DNA of 59,843 nt from DATJIG01 sp050260515. Lineage in GTDB: Bacteria > Pseudomonadota > Alphaproteobacteria > SMXQ01. Shown here in pieces: positions 1-9,155 of this stretch. Both the position numbers and the translations under genes were made by a program. The stretch is taken from NCBI GenBank assembly GCA_050260515.1, contig JBLNCI010000004.1, positions 1-59,843 on the forward strand, read 5' to 3'. Under the pieces are notes generated by a model. It ran no database searches, was not told the DNA's origin, and saw only the letters and a program-made list of their open reading frames with translations. Every line of letters starts with the position of its first letter. Position 1 is the first letter of the stretch.

Positions 1-384
1 AGGGTGCCACGCTGCGTTGAAAGCGTAGCCAAGCCTACCGATGCTGCCTCAGTCGCCGGATCGCGACGCTGTTGTTATCGGTACCTGAGAAGAAGTGCGT
101 CGCGACCCGAAGGGGAAGCGCCGTTGCCTCTCAACTAGTCATCCACCGCGCCGGTGTCCCAGTTGTCGGGGGCCTCTCGCGGCTTCTTCGCTTCAAATCG
201 GGAGCACTATGCGCAATAGCTCCCCTCGCTTGTCGCGATGCGGACACGATGCGCGCGTGCGAGAGGCGGCACAAGGGGGCTGTGGAAAGTCTGGGCCGGT
301 TCGCGCGCGGCTGTGGAGAAACGCGGCCGTCGCGTAGGAGCCGGTAGGACGTCGCGAGGGTTGCGGATCAACGCTCTTGTTCCC
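1..384. other. Left-edge stretch with no supportable gene
   Basis: All six frames are broken or give only short Arg-rich translations without a ribosome binding site or recognisable domain. An open frame runs in from the left edge on the + strand to about base 135, but its translation does not resemble a known protein end. I see no gene here. Confidence 0.5.
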
Positions 385-545
385 GTCATGGTCGGCGAAG
401 GCCGACCATCCACGCGTTTCTTTCTGCTGTTGCCGACAAAAACTCGTGGATCCTCGCCCTTCGGCGAGGATGACGACAAAAAATGGTCGGTCCCCTTCTT
501 TCAAACGGACCGCGCTCGCGTGGTCCTAAGGGCCGCCCATGACGT
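385..545. repeat. Composite palindromic intergenic repeat, copy 1
   Basis: This block holds several adjoining hairpins: GGTCGGC-gaa-GGCCGACC near 389-408, CCTCGCC-cttc-GGCGAGG near 452-470, and an arm containing CAAACGGACCGCG followed by CGTGGTCCTAAGGG near 502-531. The same modules recur at 49797-49920. Part of this copy (385-474) matches that second copy in inverted orientation, while 483-545 matches it in direct orientation. It behaves as a dispersed, structured, non-coding repeat family. Confidence 0.7.
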
Positions 546-570
546 AGTGTTACGGGTATGCCCTTCGTTG

Positions 571-611
571 GTCACCCCCGCCTGCGCCGGGACAAGTTTC
601 GCGGGGGTGAC
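571..611. repeat. Palindromic repeat with an 11-bp perfect stem
   Basis: GTCACCCCCGC (571-581) pairs perfectly with GCGGGGGTGAC (601-611) across a 19-base loop. It lies just downstream of the epimerase gene, which ends at 677 on the minus strand. There is no T-run on the minus-strand side, so it looks more like a REP-type intergenic palindrome than an intrinsic terminator. Confidence 0.6.
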
Positions 612-676
612 GACAGACCAAGCGCGGGCATGACGATTACAAGGCTTGTGGCCATCACGACGCAGCGCTGGCCTTC

Positions 677-1651
677 TCACACCGCGTGATACGCGCGGTA
701 CCAGGCGACGAACTTGGGGATGCCGTCGCTGATGGGCGTCGTCGGCGCGAAGCCGAGATCGCGGCGGATCGCCTCGATGTCGGCGTAGGTCTCCTTGACG
801 TCGCCCGGCTGCATCGGCGCGAACTCGATCGACGCCTTGCGACCGCACGCCGCCTCGATGACGCCGATGAAATCGAGCAGGTTCTCGGCCCGATGATTAC
901 CGATGTTGTAGAGCCGGTGCGGCGCCCGGCCGTCCTTGGGTGGCGGCTTGTCGAGCGCGGCGATCACGCCGCTCACCACGTCGCCGATCCAGGTGAAGTC
1001 GCGCTTCATGTCGCCGTTGTTGAAGACCTTGATGGTCTCGCCGGCGAGGATCGCGCGGGTGAAGTCGTAGTAGGCCATGTCGGGACGGCCCCACGGCCCG
1101 TACACCGTGAAGAAGCGCAAGCCGGTCTGCGGAATCCGGTAGAGGTGGCTGTAGGCGTGGCTCATCAGCTCGTCGGCGGCCTTGGTCGCGGCGTAGAGCG
1201 ACACCGGGCGGTCGACCTTGTCCTCGACGGCGAACGGCAGCTTGGTGTTGCCGCCGTAGACCGACGATGACGAGGCATAGACCATGCTCCTCAGCCCGGG
1301 CAGGCCGCGCGCGACCTCGAGCACGTTGAGGTGGCCGACGAGATTCGACTCGGCGTAGGCGTGCGGATTCTTGAGCGAGTAGCGCACGCCCGCCTGCGCG
1401 GCGAGGTGGACGATGCGGGTGATGGCATGGCGCCCGGCGACGTCGGCGAGCGCCGCGCGATCGGCGATGTCGATGCGCTCGCACGCGAACTTCGGATTGC
1501 CGCGGAGCTGCGCGATGCGCGCGTCCTTGAGCTTCACGTCGTAGTAGGCGTTGAAGTTGTCGATGCCGACCACTTGCTCGCCGCGGGCGAGCAGCGCCTG
1601 GGCGACGTGGAAGCCGATGAACCCGGCGGCGCCGGTGACGAGAACGGTCAT
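677..1651 (-). CDS. NAD-dependent UDP-sugar epimerase (UDP-glucuronate 4-epimerase-like)
   Basis: Extended short-chain dehydrogenase of 324 residues. The N-terminus MTVLVTGAAGFIG carries the Rossmann GxxGxxG motif, followed by GIDNFNAYYDVKLK, which is typical of the UDP-glucuronate epimerase branch. The catalytic YxxxK appears in SLYAATK and the product contains the expected RFFTVYGPWGRPDMA segment. The start is the ATG at 1651; the frame is open further upstream but that extension lacks any family similarity. The enzyme probably interconverts UDP-glucuronate and UDP-galacturonate for surface polysaccharide. It is divergent from the indolepyruvate oxidoreductase gene and stands alone. The family assignment is firm; the exact substrate is inferred. 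Confidence 0.87.
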   Translation of the reverse strand: MTVLVTGAAGFIGFHVAQALLARGEQVVGIDNFNAYYDVKLKDARIAQLRGNPKFACERIDIADRAALADVAGRHAITRIVHLAAQAGVRYSLKNPHAYAESNLVGHLNVLEVARGLPGLRSMVYASSSSVYGGNTKLPFAVEDKVDRPVSLYAATKAADELMSHAYSHLYRIPQTGLRFFTVYGPWGRPDMAYYDFTRAILAGETIKVFNNGDMKRDFTWIGDVVSGVIAALDKPPPKDGRAPHRLYNIGNHRAENLLDFIGVIEAACGRKASIEFAPMQPGDVKETYADIEAIRRDLGFAPTTPISDGIPKFVAWYRAYHAV

Positions 1652-1765
1652 GATCGCGGCAAGTCGTTGCGTCCGCCGCCGGTATACAGCAAAACCTCGC
1701 TGAGAATCATCCGTCTTCGCGCGATATCCGACGCCGAAAATTCGATGCAATCGGGCCGATTGCCA

Positions 1766-1796
1766 TTGGTCGCGCGCGGCGGCGACCGTGTAATCT
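1766..1796 (+). promoter_or_regulatory. Promoter just before the indolepyruvate oxidoreductase start
   Basis: TTGGTC at 1766-1771 and TAATCT at 1791-1796 resemble -35 and -10 boxes, with a long 19-base spacer. Only seven bases separate the -10 from the ATG at 1804 and no Shine-Dalgarno is present, so the transcript may be leaderless. Confidence 0.4.
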
Positions 1797-1803
1797 GCGC
1801 CGC

Positions 1804-4800
1804 ATGAACGCTCCCCCTGCCCCCGCGGCAATTCCCGCGAGCCGGCGGCTCACCGAGGAGTCCGGCGTCGCCCTCCTGAGTTGCGGCGAAGCGCTGGTGC
1901 GCGCGCTGATCGACCAGCGTCGCGCGGACGCGCTGCGCGGCTGGAGCACCGCCGGGTTCGTGTCCGGCTATCGCGGCTCGCCGCTGGGGCGGCTCGACCG
2001 CACGCTGGAGGCCGCGGGTCGCGTGCTGCGCGACCACACGATCACCTTCACGCCCGGCGTCAACGAGGAACTGGCGGCGACCGCGCTCTACGGCGCGCAG
2101 CAGGCGGCGCTGTTCCCGGGCGCGCGCGCCGAGGGCGTGTTCGGGCTGTGGTACGCCAAGGGCCCCGGCGTCGACCGCGCCGGCGACGCGCTCAAGCACG
2201 CCAACTTCGCCGGCACCGCGCCCAGGGGCGGCGTCGTCGCCGTCGCCGGCGACGACCACGAGGCGTCGTCATCGACGCTCGCGCACCAGAGCGAGCCCGC
2301 GCTCATCGCGGCGCACATCCCGGTATTCGCGCCGTGGGACGTGCAGTCGGCCTACGATCTGACGTTGGCGGGGATCGCCGCCTCCCGCGCGTCGGGATGC
2401 TGGATCGGCCTCAAGCTCGCGGGCGACGTTGCCGAAGCGTCGGCGACGATCGCGGTCGGCCCGGGCCATGCCGAGTTCGTCGCGCCGGAACCCGCCGACG
2501 TCCACATCCGCCCCCGCGACCGGGCGCTCGACCAGGAGAAGCGGCTCGCGACGAAGCGCCGGGCTCTGCACGCGTTCGTCCGCGCCAACGGTCTCGATCG
2601 GGTCCACGGCGCCGGCGGCGTGGCGCGTATCGGAATCGTCGCGGTCGGCGCCGCGTGGGCGGAGACGATCGCGGCATTGCGCCGTCTCGGCATCGCCGAA
2701 GGCGATCTCGCGCGGCACGGCATCCGCGTTCTCGTCCCCGCCCTGGTGTGGCCGCTCGAGCCCGACGGCTTGCGCGCGTTCGCCGACGGTCTCGACGAGA
2801 TCCTCGTCGTCGAGGACAAGCGGCCGCTGGTCGAAGCGCAGATCAAGGAATTGCTGTTCGATGCGCCGTCGCACCCGCGCGTCATCGGCAAACACGACGA
2901 GCACGGCGCGCCCCTCCTTCCCGACACCGGACGCGTGACGGCGGACGCCATCGCCGCGGCACTCGCGCCGCGACTCGGCATCGCCGTGCCGGCGCGGACG
3001 ACCGTGGCCCCGCGGAAAGACGAGCCCCGCCGCACGCCGCACTATTGCCCGGGCTGCCCGCACGCGACGTCGACGCGGACGCCCGACGGCGCGCACGCCC
3101 TCGCCGGGATCGGCTGCCACACGATGGCGCTGTGGACCGACGCCAACACCTCGACGCTGGTGCCGATGGGCAACGAGGGCGCGGCGTGGATCGGGCTCGC
3201 GCCGTTCGTCGACGCGCCGCACGTGTTCCAGAACCTGGGGGACGGCACCTACGTCCACTCCGGCATCCTCGCGGTTCGCGCCGCGGTCGCCGCACGGGTG
3301 ACGATGACCTTCAAGCTGCTGTGGAACGGCGCCGTCGCGATGACCGGCGGCCAGTCGCTCGACGCGCCGCTGACGGTGCCCGCGGTCGCGCGCGAGCTCG
3401 CCGCCGAAGGCGTGGCACGGATCGCCGTCGTCACGGAGGACCGCCGCCGCTACCGCGCCGACGACCAGTTCCCCATCGGCACACACGTCGTCGGCCGCGA
3501 CGAGTTCGAGATCATGCAGAACGAGCTCCGCGAGACGCCGGGCGTCACCGTGCTGATCTACGATCAGGCGTGCGCGGCGGAGCTCTCGCGGAAGCGTGCG
3601 CGCGGCGAGGCGCCCGCGCCCGAGCGTCGCGTGTTCATCAACGAGCGGCTGTGCGAGGGCTGCGGCGACTGCACCGCGAAGACCAACTGCCTCGCCGTCG
3701 TGCCGGTGCAGACGCCCTACGGCGAGAAGCGGCGCATCGACCAGGACTCCTGCACCCAGGACCTCACCTGCCTGGAAGGCCTGTGCCCGGCCATCGTCAC
3801 CATCGAGGGCGCGACGCCGCGCCGCAATCAGCGCGCCGTCATCGAGGTTCCGCCGCATCTGCGGTCGTTGCCCGACCCCGAGCCGCGCGAATCGCCGTCG
3901 GCGATCCTCGTCGCCGGAGTCGGCGGCCGCGGCGTCGTCACCACGGCGCGCATCCTCGCTCGCGCCGCCCTTCACGACGGCCGCGCCGCGGCGGTGCTGG
4001 ACCAGACCGGGCTCGCCCAGAAGGGCGGCGCAGTGCTGTCGCACGTCCGCATCGGGTCGGGCATCGCGCCGCCGCCGCGCGTGGGCGTGGCCGACGCCGA
4101 TCTCATCATCGGCCTCGACCCGCTGGTCGCCGCGGGAAGCCGCGTGCTCGAAACGATCGCTGCCGGCACGCGCGTGCTGCTGGCGAGCGAGGCGGCGCCC
4201 ACGGCGAAGGGCGGACGCGACGCCCGCGCGCGCCCCGAGGGCGCGTCGCTGATCGCTGCCATCGCGGAACGCGCGGGCGCGGCGCGCACGACGGCGCTTC
4301 CGTTCGAGAGCGTCGCCCGCGCCTGCGCCGGACGGTCGATCGCGGCCAATCTCGTCCTGCTCGGCTACGCGTTCCAGGCCGGCTGGCTGCCGTTCGGCAA
4401 GAACGCGCTGCTCTCGGCGATCGCCGAGGACGGCGACGACATCGCCAAGCGCGAGGCGTTCCTGTGGGGACGGCGCATGTTCGTCGACCGCGCCGCCGTC
4501 GAGGCGGTCGCCGGACTGGTGCCGCGTGCGCCGGAATCGCTCATCGAACTCGTCGCGCGGCTGCGCCGCGAGCTTGTGCCGTATCAGGACGAAGCGCTCG
4601 CGGCGCGCTACGAGCTTCTGGTCGCGCGGGTCGCCGACGCCGAGCAGACGCGGACTCCGGGCCTTAGCGGCCTCGCCGAGGCAGTGGCGCGCGGCTATCA
4701 CAAGCTGCTCGCGGCCAAGGACGAGTACGAAGCCGCGCGGCTGCTCACCGATCCGTCGTTCCGCGCCTCGGTCGCCACGGCGTTCGACGGCGCGCGACTG

Positions 4801-5166
4801 CGCTACCACCTGACGCTGCCCGGCGGCGTCCGCAAGATCGCGCTCGGGCGCTGGGCCTATCTGCCGCTGCGCGTTCTCGCCGCGCTGCGCCGGTTGCGCG
4901 GCACGCGTTTCGATTTCTTCGCCCGGCGGCCGACGCGTCGGCTTGAGCGCGACCTCCTCGCGGAGTATGAAGAGACCATCGCGCGCGTGCTCGCCACGCT
5001 TTCGCCCGAGACTCACGACATCGCCGTGCAGCTCGCACGGTTGCCCGACACCGTCCGCGGTTTCGGCGCCGTCAAGGAACGCTCGGCGGCGGCCGCTCGC
5101 GCCCGCCGGACGGAGCTCCTGAGCGCTCTCCCGGCATCCCGCGACGCCGCCCGCGCGGCGGAATAA
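1804..5166 (+). CDS. Indolepyruvate ferredoxin oxidoreductase family protein (fused subunits)
   Basis: 1120-residue fusion of the two indolepyruvate:ferredoxin oxidoreductase subunits. It would oxidatively decarboxylate aryl or branched 2-oxo acids to acyl-CoA, passing electrons to ferredoxin. Order: N-terminal pyrimidine-type domain (GYRGSPLGRLD), thiamine-pyrophosphate domain around residue 415 (YCPGCPH, then GIGCH and MGNEGAAWIG), a Cys-rich segment around 617-660 (CEGCGDC, then CTQDLTCLEGLCP) that fits an iron-sulfur cluster, and a gamma domain from about 700 (VAGVGGRGVVTTARI, LAQKGGAV). The C-terminal 250 residues match the extra domain of alphaproteobacterial members. Length is normal for the fused form. 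No partner genes lie beside it. Confidence 0.9.
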   Translation: MNAPPAPAAIPASRRLTEESGVALLSCGEALVRALIDQRRADALRGWSTAGFVSGYRGSPLGRLDRTLEAAGRVLRDHTITFTPGVNEELAATALYGAQQAALFPGARAEGVFGLWYAKGPGVDRAGDALKHANFAGTAPRGGVVAVAGDDHEASSSTLAHQSEPALIAAHIPVFAPWDVQSAYDLTLAGIAASRASGCWIGLKLAGDVAEASATIAVGPGHAEFVAPEPADVHIRPRDRALDQEKRLATKRRALHAFVRANGLDRVHGAGGVARIGIVAVGAAWAETIAALRRLGIAEGDLARHGIRVLVPALVWPLEPDGLRAFADGLDEILVVEDKRPLVEAQIKELLFDAPSHPRVIGKHDEHGAPLLPDTGRVTADAIAAALAPRLGIAVPARTTVAPRKDEPRRTPHYCPGCPHATSTRTPDGAHALAGIGCHTMALWTDANTSTLVPMGNEGAAWIGLAPFVDAPHVFQNLGDGTYVHSGILAVRAAVAARVTMTFKLLWNGAVAMTGGQSLDAPLTVPAVARELAAEGVARIAVVTEDRRRYRADDQFPIGTHVVGRDEFEIMQNELRETPGVTVLIYDQACAAELSRKRARGEAPAPERRVFINERLCEGCGDCTAKTNCLAVVPVQTPYGEKRRIDQDSCTQDLTCLEGLCPAIVTIEGATPRRNQRAVIEVPPHLRSLPDPEPRESPSAILVAGVGGRGVVTTARILARAALHDGRAAAVLDQTGLAQKGGAVLSHVRIGSGIAPPPRVGVADADLIIGLDPLVAAGSRVLETIAAGTRVLLASEAAPTAKGGRDARARPEGASLIAAIAERAGAARTTALPFESVARACAGRSIAANLVLLGYAFQAGWLPFGKNALLSAIAEDGDDIAKREAFLWGRRMFVDRAAVEAVAGLVPRAPESLIELVARLRRELVPYQDEALAARYELLVARVADAEQTRTPGLSGLAEAVARGYHKLLAAKDEYEAARLLTDPSFRASVATAFDGARLRYHLTLPGGVRKIALGRWAYLPLRVLAALRRLRGTRFDFFARRPTRRLERDLLAEYEETIARVLATLSPETHDIAVQLARLPDTVRGFGAVKERSAAAARARRTELLSALPASRDAARAAE

Positions 5167-5270
5167 CACGGCCCCGCCTCGCCGGCGCCGCTGGGGGAAC
5201 TGTTGAGCTGTCGACGATCCGATACGGCGCGCCACCGGCCGCCGACCACGCTGCCTCCCGGGATGGCTCA

Positions 5271-6512
5271 ATGAGCGGCGGTCCGTTCGCATCCGTGCTC
5301 GCGGTGATGCGCGTGTCGGGGTACCGCGCCTACACGGTCGGCAGCACCATCTCGCTGGTCGGCACCTGGGTGCAGCGCGTGGCGCAGGGCTGGCTGGTGT
5401 GGCAGCTCACCGAGTCGCCGGCTTGGCTGGGCGCGATCTCGTTCGCGACGCTGGGCTCGCTGATGGTGATGTCGCCGATCACCGGCGTGCTGGCGGACCG
5501 CATGGACCGCCTGACGATGTCCCGGCTCGCCCAGAGCATGATGCTGATCCAGTCGGTGATCCTCGCCACGCTGGTGTGGTTCGGCTGGGCGACCCCGTGG
5601 CTGGTGCTGGCGCTCGCGTTCTACCTCGGCATCGGCCACGCGTTCCACACCTCGGCGCGGCTGTCGCTGGTGCCGAACCTGGTGCCGGCCGAGCTGATGG
5701 CGCCCGCCATCGCCGTCAACTCGGTGATCTACCAGCTCGCGACCTTCATCGGCCCCGCGCTCGCCGGCATCATCATAGTGCGGTTCGGCGTCGGCTTCGC
5801 CTTCGCCGTCAACATCGGCACGTTCGCCGCGTTCCTCGCTATGCTCGCCCGCGTCACGCTCGCCCGCCACGAGCCGCCGGCGCCGCGCACCCCGTTCGTG
5901 ACCGCCATCGGCGAGGGCTTCCGCTACGCCGCCGTCCACACCGGCATCCGGCCGTTGCTGATCGCGCTGCTGGTCAGCACCTTCACCATCCGCGCCGTCC
6001 CCGACCTGCTGCCGGCGTTCTCGGCGCAGGTGTTCGCGCGCGGCGCCGAGGGCCTCGCGTGGCTCACGTCGATGATCGGCTTCGGCGCGATGCTCGGCGG
6101 GCTGTGGATGGCGCAGCGCGGCCATCTCGCCGGATTCACCCGCGTCGTCATCGCGCAGATGGCGGCGGCCACCGTCGCCATGCTGCTGTTCGTCGCCACC
6201 GACTGGTTCCCGTTCGCGGTCGTCGCGCTGACCGCGACCGGCTTCGCCATGATCATCAACAGCACCGGGACCCAGACGCTGATCCAGTCGGCGGTGGTCG
6301 GGCACATGCGCGGCCGCGTGCTCTCGGTGTTCAACCTGATCCTGCAGGGAAGCCCGGCGCTTGGCGCGCTGGCGATCGGCGGCATCTCCGAAGCCATCGG
6401 CCTGCGCTGGCCGGTCGCCGCGGGCTCGGCGCTGTGTCTCGTCGCCTGGGCGTGGATCTTCCCGCAGCGCCGCACCATCGCCAAGGCGATGGAACAGCCG
6501 GCGAATCGATGA
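5271..6512 (+). CDS. MFS exporter (EntS/MFS_3 type), first of a tandem pair
   Basis: 413-residue inner-membrane protein with about 12 hydrophobic segments. The opening FWVQ-like region GTWVQRVAQGWLVWQLTESP and the cytoplasmic-loop motif GVLADRMDR place it in the MFS_3 branch, related to enterobactin exporters and other drug or siderophore efflux pumps. Start ATG at 5271; the stop lies 7 bases before a second gene of the same family, and both carry matching C-terminal blocks (GTQTLIQSAV here, GTQTLLQSSV there). The two are probably co-transcribed. The substrate cannot be told from sequence. Confidence 0.85.
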   Translation: MSGGPFASVLAVMRVSGYRAYTVGSTISLVGTWVQRVAQGWLVWQLTESPAWLGAISFATLGSLMVMSPITGVLADRMDRLTMSRLAQSMMLIQSVILATLVWFGWATPWLVLALAFYLGIGHAFHTSARLSLVPNLVPAELMAPAIAVNSVIYQLATFIGPALAGIIIVRFGVGFAFAVNIGTFAAFLAMLARVTLARHEPPAPRTPFVTAIGEGFRYAAVHTGIRPLLIALLVSTFTIRAVPDLLPAFSAQVFARGAEGLAWLTSMIGFGAMLGGLWMAQRGHLAGFTRVVIAQMAAATVAMLLFVATDWFPFAVVALTATGFAMIINSTGTQTLIQSAVVGHMRGRVLSVFNLILQGSPALGALAIGGISEAIGLRWPVAAGSALCLVAWAWIFPQRRTIAKAMEQPANR

Positions 6513-6519
6513 GGCCGTG

Positions 6520-7776
6520 ATGCTGTCCGCGTTCGAGAACATGTTCGCCGTGCTGACCCAGCGCAACTACGGCATCAACTCGGCGGGCTACGTCCCGGCG
6601 CTGATCACGCTGTGGGCGCAGCGCGTCGGCGTCGGCTGGCTCGCGTGGAACCTGACGCAGTCGCCGACCTGGCTCGGCCTGATCGCCGCCGCCGACCTGC
6701 TGCCGGCGGTCGTCATCAGCCCGTTCGCGGGCGCGCTCGTCGACCGCGTCCACCCGATGCGCATGAGCATCGCGAGTCAGATCCTCGCCGCGCTGCACGG
6801 CGCGGCGCTGTTCGCGCTGACCGCGCTCGGCTGGATCGACATCTGGGGCCTGTTCGCGCTGTCGGTGGTGCTCGGCATCAACAACCCGTTCACGACCTCG
6901 GCGCGCATGAACCTGCTGCCGCTGATGGTCGCGACGCAGGAGTTTCCGACCGCCATCGCCATCAACTCGACGCTCTTCAATCTCGCGCGGATCATCGGAC
7001 CGACGGTTGCCGGCACGGTGATCGCGGCGTGGGACGTCGACCTCGTGTTCCTGCTCAACGCCATCGCCCAGCTCGTCTTCCTCGGCAGCCTGTTCATGCT
7101 CGCGCTGCCCGCGGCCCCGCCGCTCGCGCACCGCAACGCCGGCGGCCTGCGCGGCCTCATCTCCGACGTGCATGAGGGCTTCGCCTACGCGCTGCGCCAC
7201 CCCGGCACCGGGCCGCTGTTCCTGATGCTGGTGCTGACGGCGGTGTCGAGCCGGCCGACGGTCGACATGCTGCCGGGCTTCGCCGACGAGGTGTTCCACC
7301 GCGGCGCCGAGGGACTGGGCTGGCTCGGCTCGGCGATCGGCGCGGGCGGCGTGCTCGCGGCGATCTGGCTCGCCTCGCGCAGCGGCACCGCCGGGCTGAC
7401 GCGGATCGTGGTGGCGAACGCGCTGATCGCCGGGGTCGCGCAGATCGCCTTCGCGCTCGTCAACGAGTTCTGGGCCGCGCTCGCGTTCCTCGCGGTCTGC
7501 GGGGCGTCTATGGTGATCAGCGGCGCGGGAACCCAGACGCTGCTGCAATCGTCGGTCGAGAACGAGATGCGCGGCCGCGTGATGGCGCTCTACAGCCTGC
7601 TCTACCGCGGGATGCCGGCGCTGGGCGCGCTGGTGATGGGCATCGCCGCCGAGATCATCGGGCTCGAACTCACCGTCGCGATCGCCGCGCTGGTCTGTCT
7701 CGGCACCTGGTGGCGGATGCGCGGCCGCGAGAAGGGCATGGCGCAGGCCTTGGAGAAGATGTCGCCGATGCGCTGA
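6520..7776 (+). CDS. MFS exporter (EntS/MFS_3 type), second of a tandem pair
   Basis: 418-residue, 12-segment MFS_3 protein, paralogous to the gene directly upstream (shared WNLTQSPTWLG, MRGRVMALYSLL and PALGALVMG blocks). The frame is open back into the upstream gene, but the ATG at 6520, 7 bases after the preceding stop, gives the family-typical N-terminus MLSAFENMFAVLTQRNYG. Probably a product of local duplication. It could act alone or as a partner of the first pump; sequence does not decide. Confidence 0.85.
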   Translation: MLSAFENMFAVLTQRNYGINSAGYVPALITLWAQRVGVGWLAWNLTQSPTWLGLIAAADLLPAVVISPFAGALVDRVHPMRMSIASQILAALHGAALFALTALGWIDIWGLFALSVVLGINNPFTTSARMNLLPLMVATQEFPTAIAINSTLFNLARIIGPTVAGTVIAAWDVDLVFLLNAIAQLVFLGSLFMLALPAAPPLAHRNAGGLRGLISDVHEGFAYALRHPGTGPLFLMLVLTAVSSRPTVDMLPGFADEVFHRGAEGLGWLGSAIGAGGVLAAIWLASRSGTAGLTRIVVANALIAGVAQIAFALVNEFWAALAFLAVCGASMVISGAGTQTLLQSSVENEMRGRVMALYSLLYRGMPALGALVMGIAAEIIGLELTVAIAALVCLGTWWRMRGREKGMAQALEKMSPMR

Positions 7777-7805
7777 GCGTCGGCCGCCGTCGGGTTCCGC
7801 TCAGC

Positions 7806-8120
7806 TCAGTGCGAGTGCCCGGCGTTGCCACCGCCGGTCTTTTCCGCGAACGCCTTGAGCTTGTCGGCGCCGGCCTCGGTCTGGTGCTTCTTCTTCCACT
7901 CCTCGTACGGCATGCCGTACACGAGCGTCCGCGCGTCCTCGTAGCCGAGCTTGACGCCGCGCTCCTCGGCGGCGGCGGCCATCCACTTCGACAGGCAGTT
8001 GCGGCAGAAGCCGGCGAGATTCATCACGTCGATGTTCTGCACCTCGGGATGGTCGCGGAAGTGCTGCACCAGGCGCCGGAAGGCGGCCGCCTCGATCTCG
8101 GTCTTCTGACGTTCGTCCAT
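7806..8120 (-). CDS. DUF1244 family protein
   Basis: 104-residue soluble protein of the DUF1244 family, common in proteobacteria and of unknown function. The core segment FCRNCLSKW with its two cysteines, and LVYGMPYEEWK, are the family hallmarks. The tail is His-rich (GNAGHSH), suggesting metal contact, but this is only an inference. Start ATG at 8120 has a GGAGAC ribosome binding site. It lies alone between plus-strand genes. Confidence 0.85.
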   Translation of the reverse strand: MDERQKTEIEAAAFRRLVQHFRDHPEVQNIDVMNLAGFCRNCLSKWMAAAAEERGVKLGYEDARTLVYGMPYEEWKKKHQTEAGADKLKAFAEKTGGGNAGHSH

Positions 8121-8188
8121 GACTGTCTCCTTCGCTGCGACGCGAGCCTAGCACGGCGACCGCGAGCGCGGTACCGAGCGCGCGGCGC

Positions 8189-8217
8189 TTGGAGCGGCGC
8201 CGCCGTCCCCGTATATA
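8189..8217 (+). promoter_or_regulatory. Promoter of the EamA transporter gene
   Basis: TTGGAG at 8189-8194, a 17-base spacer and TATATA at 8212-8217 form a good sigma70-type promoter. The -10 ends six bases before the ATG at 8224, where initiation would normally occur, so the message is predicted to be leaderless. Confidence 0.55.
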
Positions 8218-8223
8218 GGCGCG

Positions 8224-9144
8224 ATGCTCAGGAGCCGCCCCTCGACGCGCACCGCCGTCTCAGCCCTGCTCGGCGGAGCCCTGCTGATCGCGCTCGCGCC
8301 GATCTTCGTGCGGCTGTCGGAGGTCGGGCTCACCGCCACCGCGTTCTGGCGACTCGCGCTCGCGGCGCCGATCCTGCTCGCCTGGGACGCAGTGCGGCGG
8401 GCGCAACGCGGCGAGGGTCCCTGCCCGACCGCCGCCGACATGCGGCTGCTCGTGCTCGCGGGATTCTGCTTCGCGGGCGACCTCGCGAGCTGGCACGTGT
8501 CGATCGCGCTGACCTCGGTCGCCAACGCCACGCTGCTCGCCAACGCCTCGCCGATCTTCGTCGCGATCGCGGCGTGGCTGTGGCTCCGCGAGCGGCCGAG
8601 CGGCCGGTTCATCGGCGGGCTCGCGCTGGCGAGCGTCGGCGGCGTGCTGCTCGGCATCGAGAGCGCCGCGGCGGGACACGCGCACGTGGTCGGCGACGCG
8701 TTCGGCCTGCTGACCGCGGTGTTCTACGCGGGCTACATGATCGCCGTGAAGGTGCTGCGCGGCCGCTGCAGCACGTCGACGGTGATGGCGGGCTCGTCGC
8801 TCGTCGGCGCGGCGATGCTGCTGCCGCTGGCGCTGCTGCTCGGCGAGGCGGTGCTGCCGACGACGCTCGGCGGCTGGGCGACCCTGATCGCGCTCGCGGT
8901 GCTGTCGCAGGTGTTCGGCCAGGGGCTGATCGCGTGGTCGCTCGGCACCCTGACGGCGAGCTTCGGATCGCTCGGTCTGCTCACCCAGACCGCGGGTGCC
9001 GCGGCGCTGGCCTGGGTGCTGTTCGGCGAGGCGTTCACGATCCTGCAATCGTTCGGCATCGCGCTGGTGGTCGCGGGGATAATCGTCGCGCGCGACCGCG
9101 ATGGGGAGTCTCATCCACTGGCGCGCCGCGACGGGCGCGTGTAA
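8224..9144 (+). CDS. DMT-superfamily transporter (EamA domains)
   Basis: 306-residue inner-membrane protein with about ten hydrophobic helices in two EamA halves; each half begins with a typical segment (ALLGGALLIALAPIFVRLSE, and DAFGLLTAVFYAGYMIAVK). Drug/metabolite transporters of this type export amino acids or other small metabolites. No Shine-Dalgarno is seen; a promoter -10 lies six bases upstream of the ATG. It ends 11 bases before pyruvate kinase. Substrate unknown. Confidence 0.85.
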   Translation: MLRSRPSTRTAVSALLGGALLIALAPIFVRLSEVGLTATAFWRLALAAPILLAWDAVRRAQRGEGPCPTAADMRLLVLAGFCFAGDLASWHVSIALTSVANATLLANASPIFVAIAAWLWLRERPSGRFIGGLALASVGGVLLGIESAAAGHAHVVGDAFGLLTAVFYAGYMIAVKVLRGRCSTSTVMAGSSLVGAAMLLPLALLLGEAVLPTTLGGWATLIALAVLSQVFGQGLIAWSLGTLTASFGSLGLLTQTAGAAALAWVLFGEAFTILQSFGIALVVAGIIVARDRDGESHPLARRDGRV

Positions 9145-9155
9145 GGTTCGCCCCC

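Noticed and set aside
2269..5292. A 1007-residue open frame on the minus strand
   Set aside because: Antisense shadow of the indolepyruvate oxidoreductase gene; Arg-rich, without domains or a ribosome binding site.
7710..9155. Upstream extension of the pyruvate kinase frame
   Set aside because: It runs antisense through DUF1244 and out of frame through the EamA gene. Pyruvate kinase begins at the ATG at 9156.
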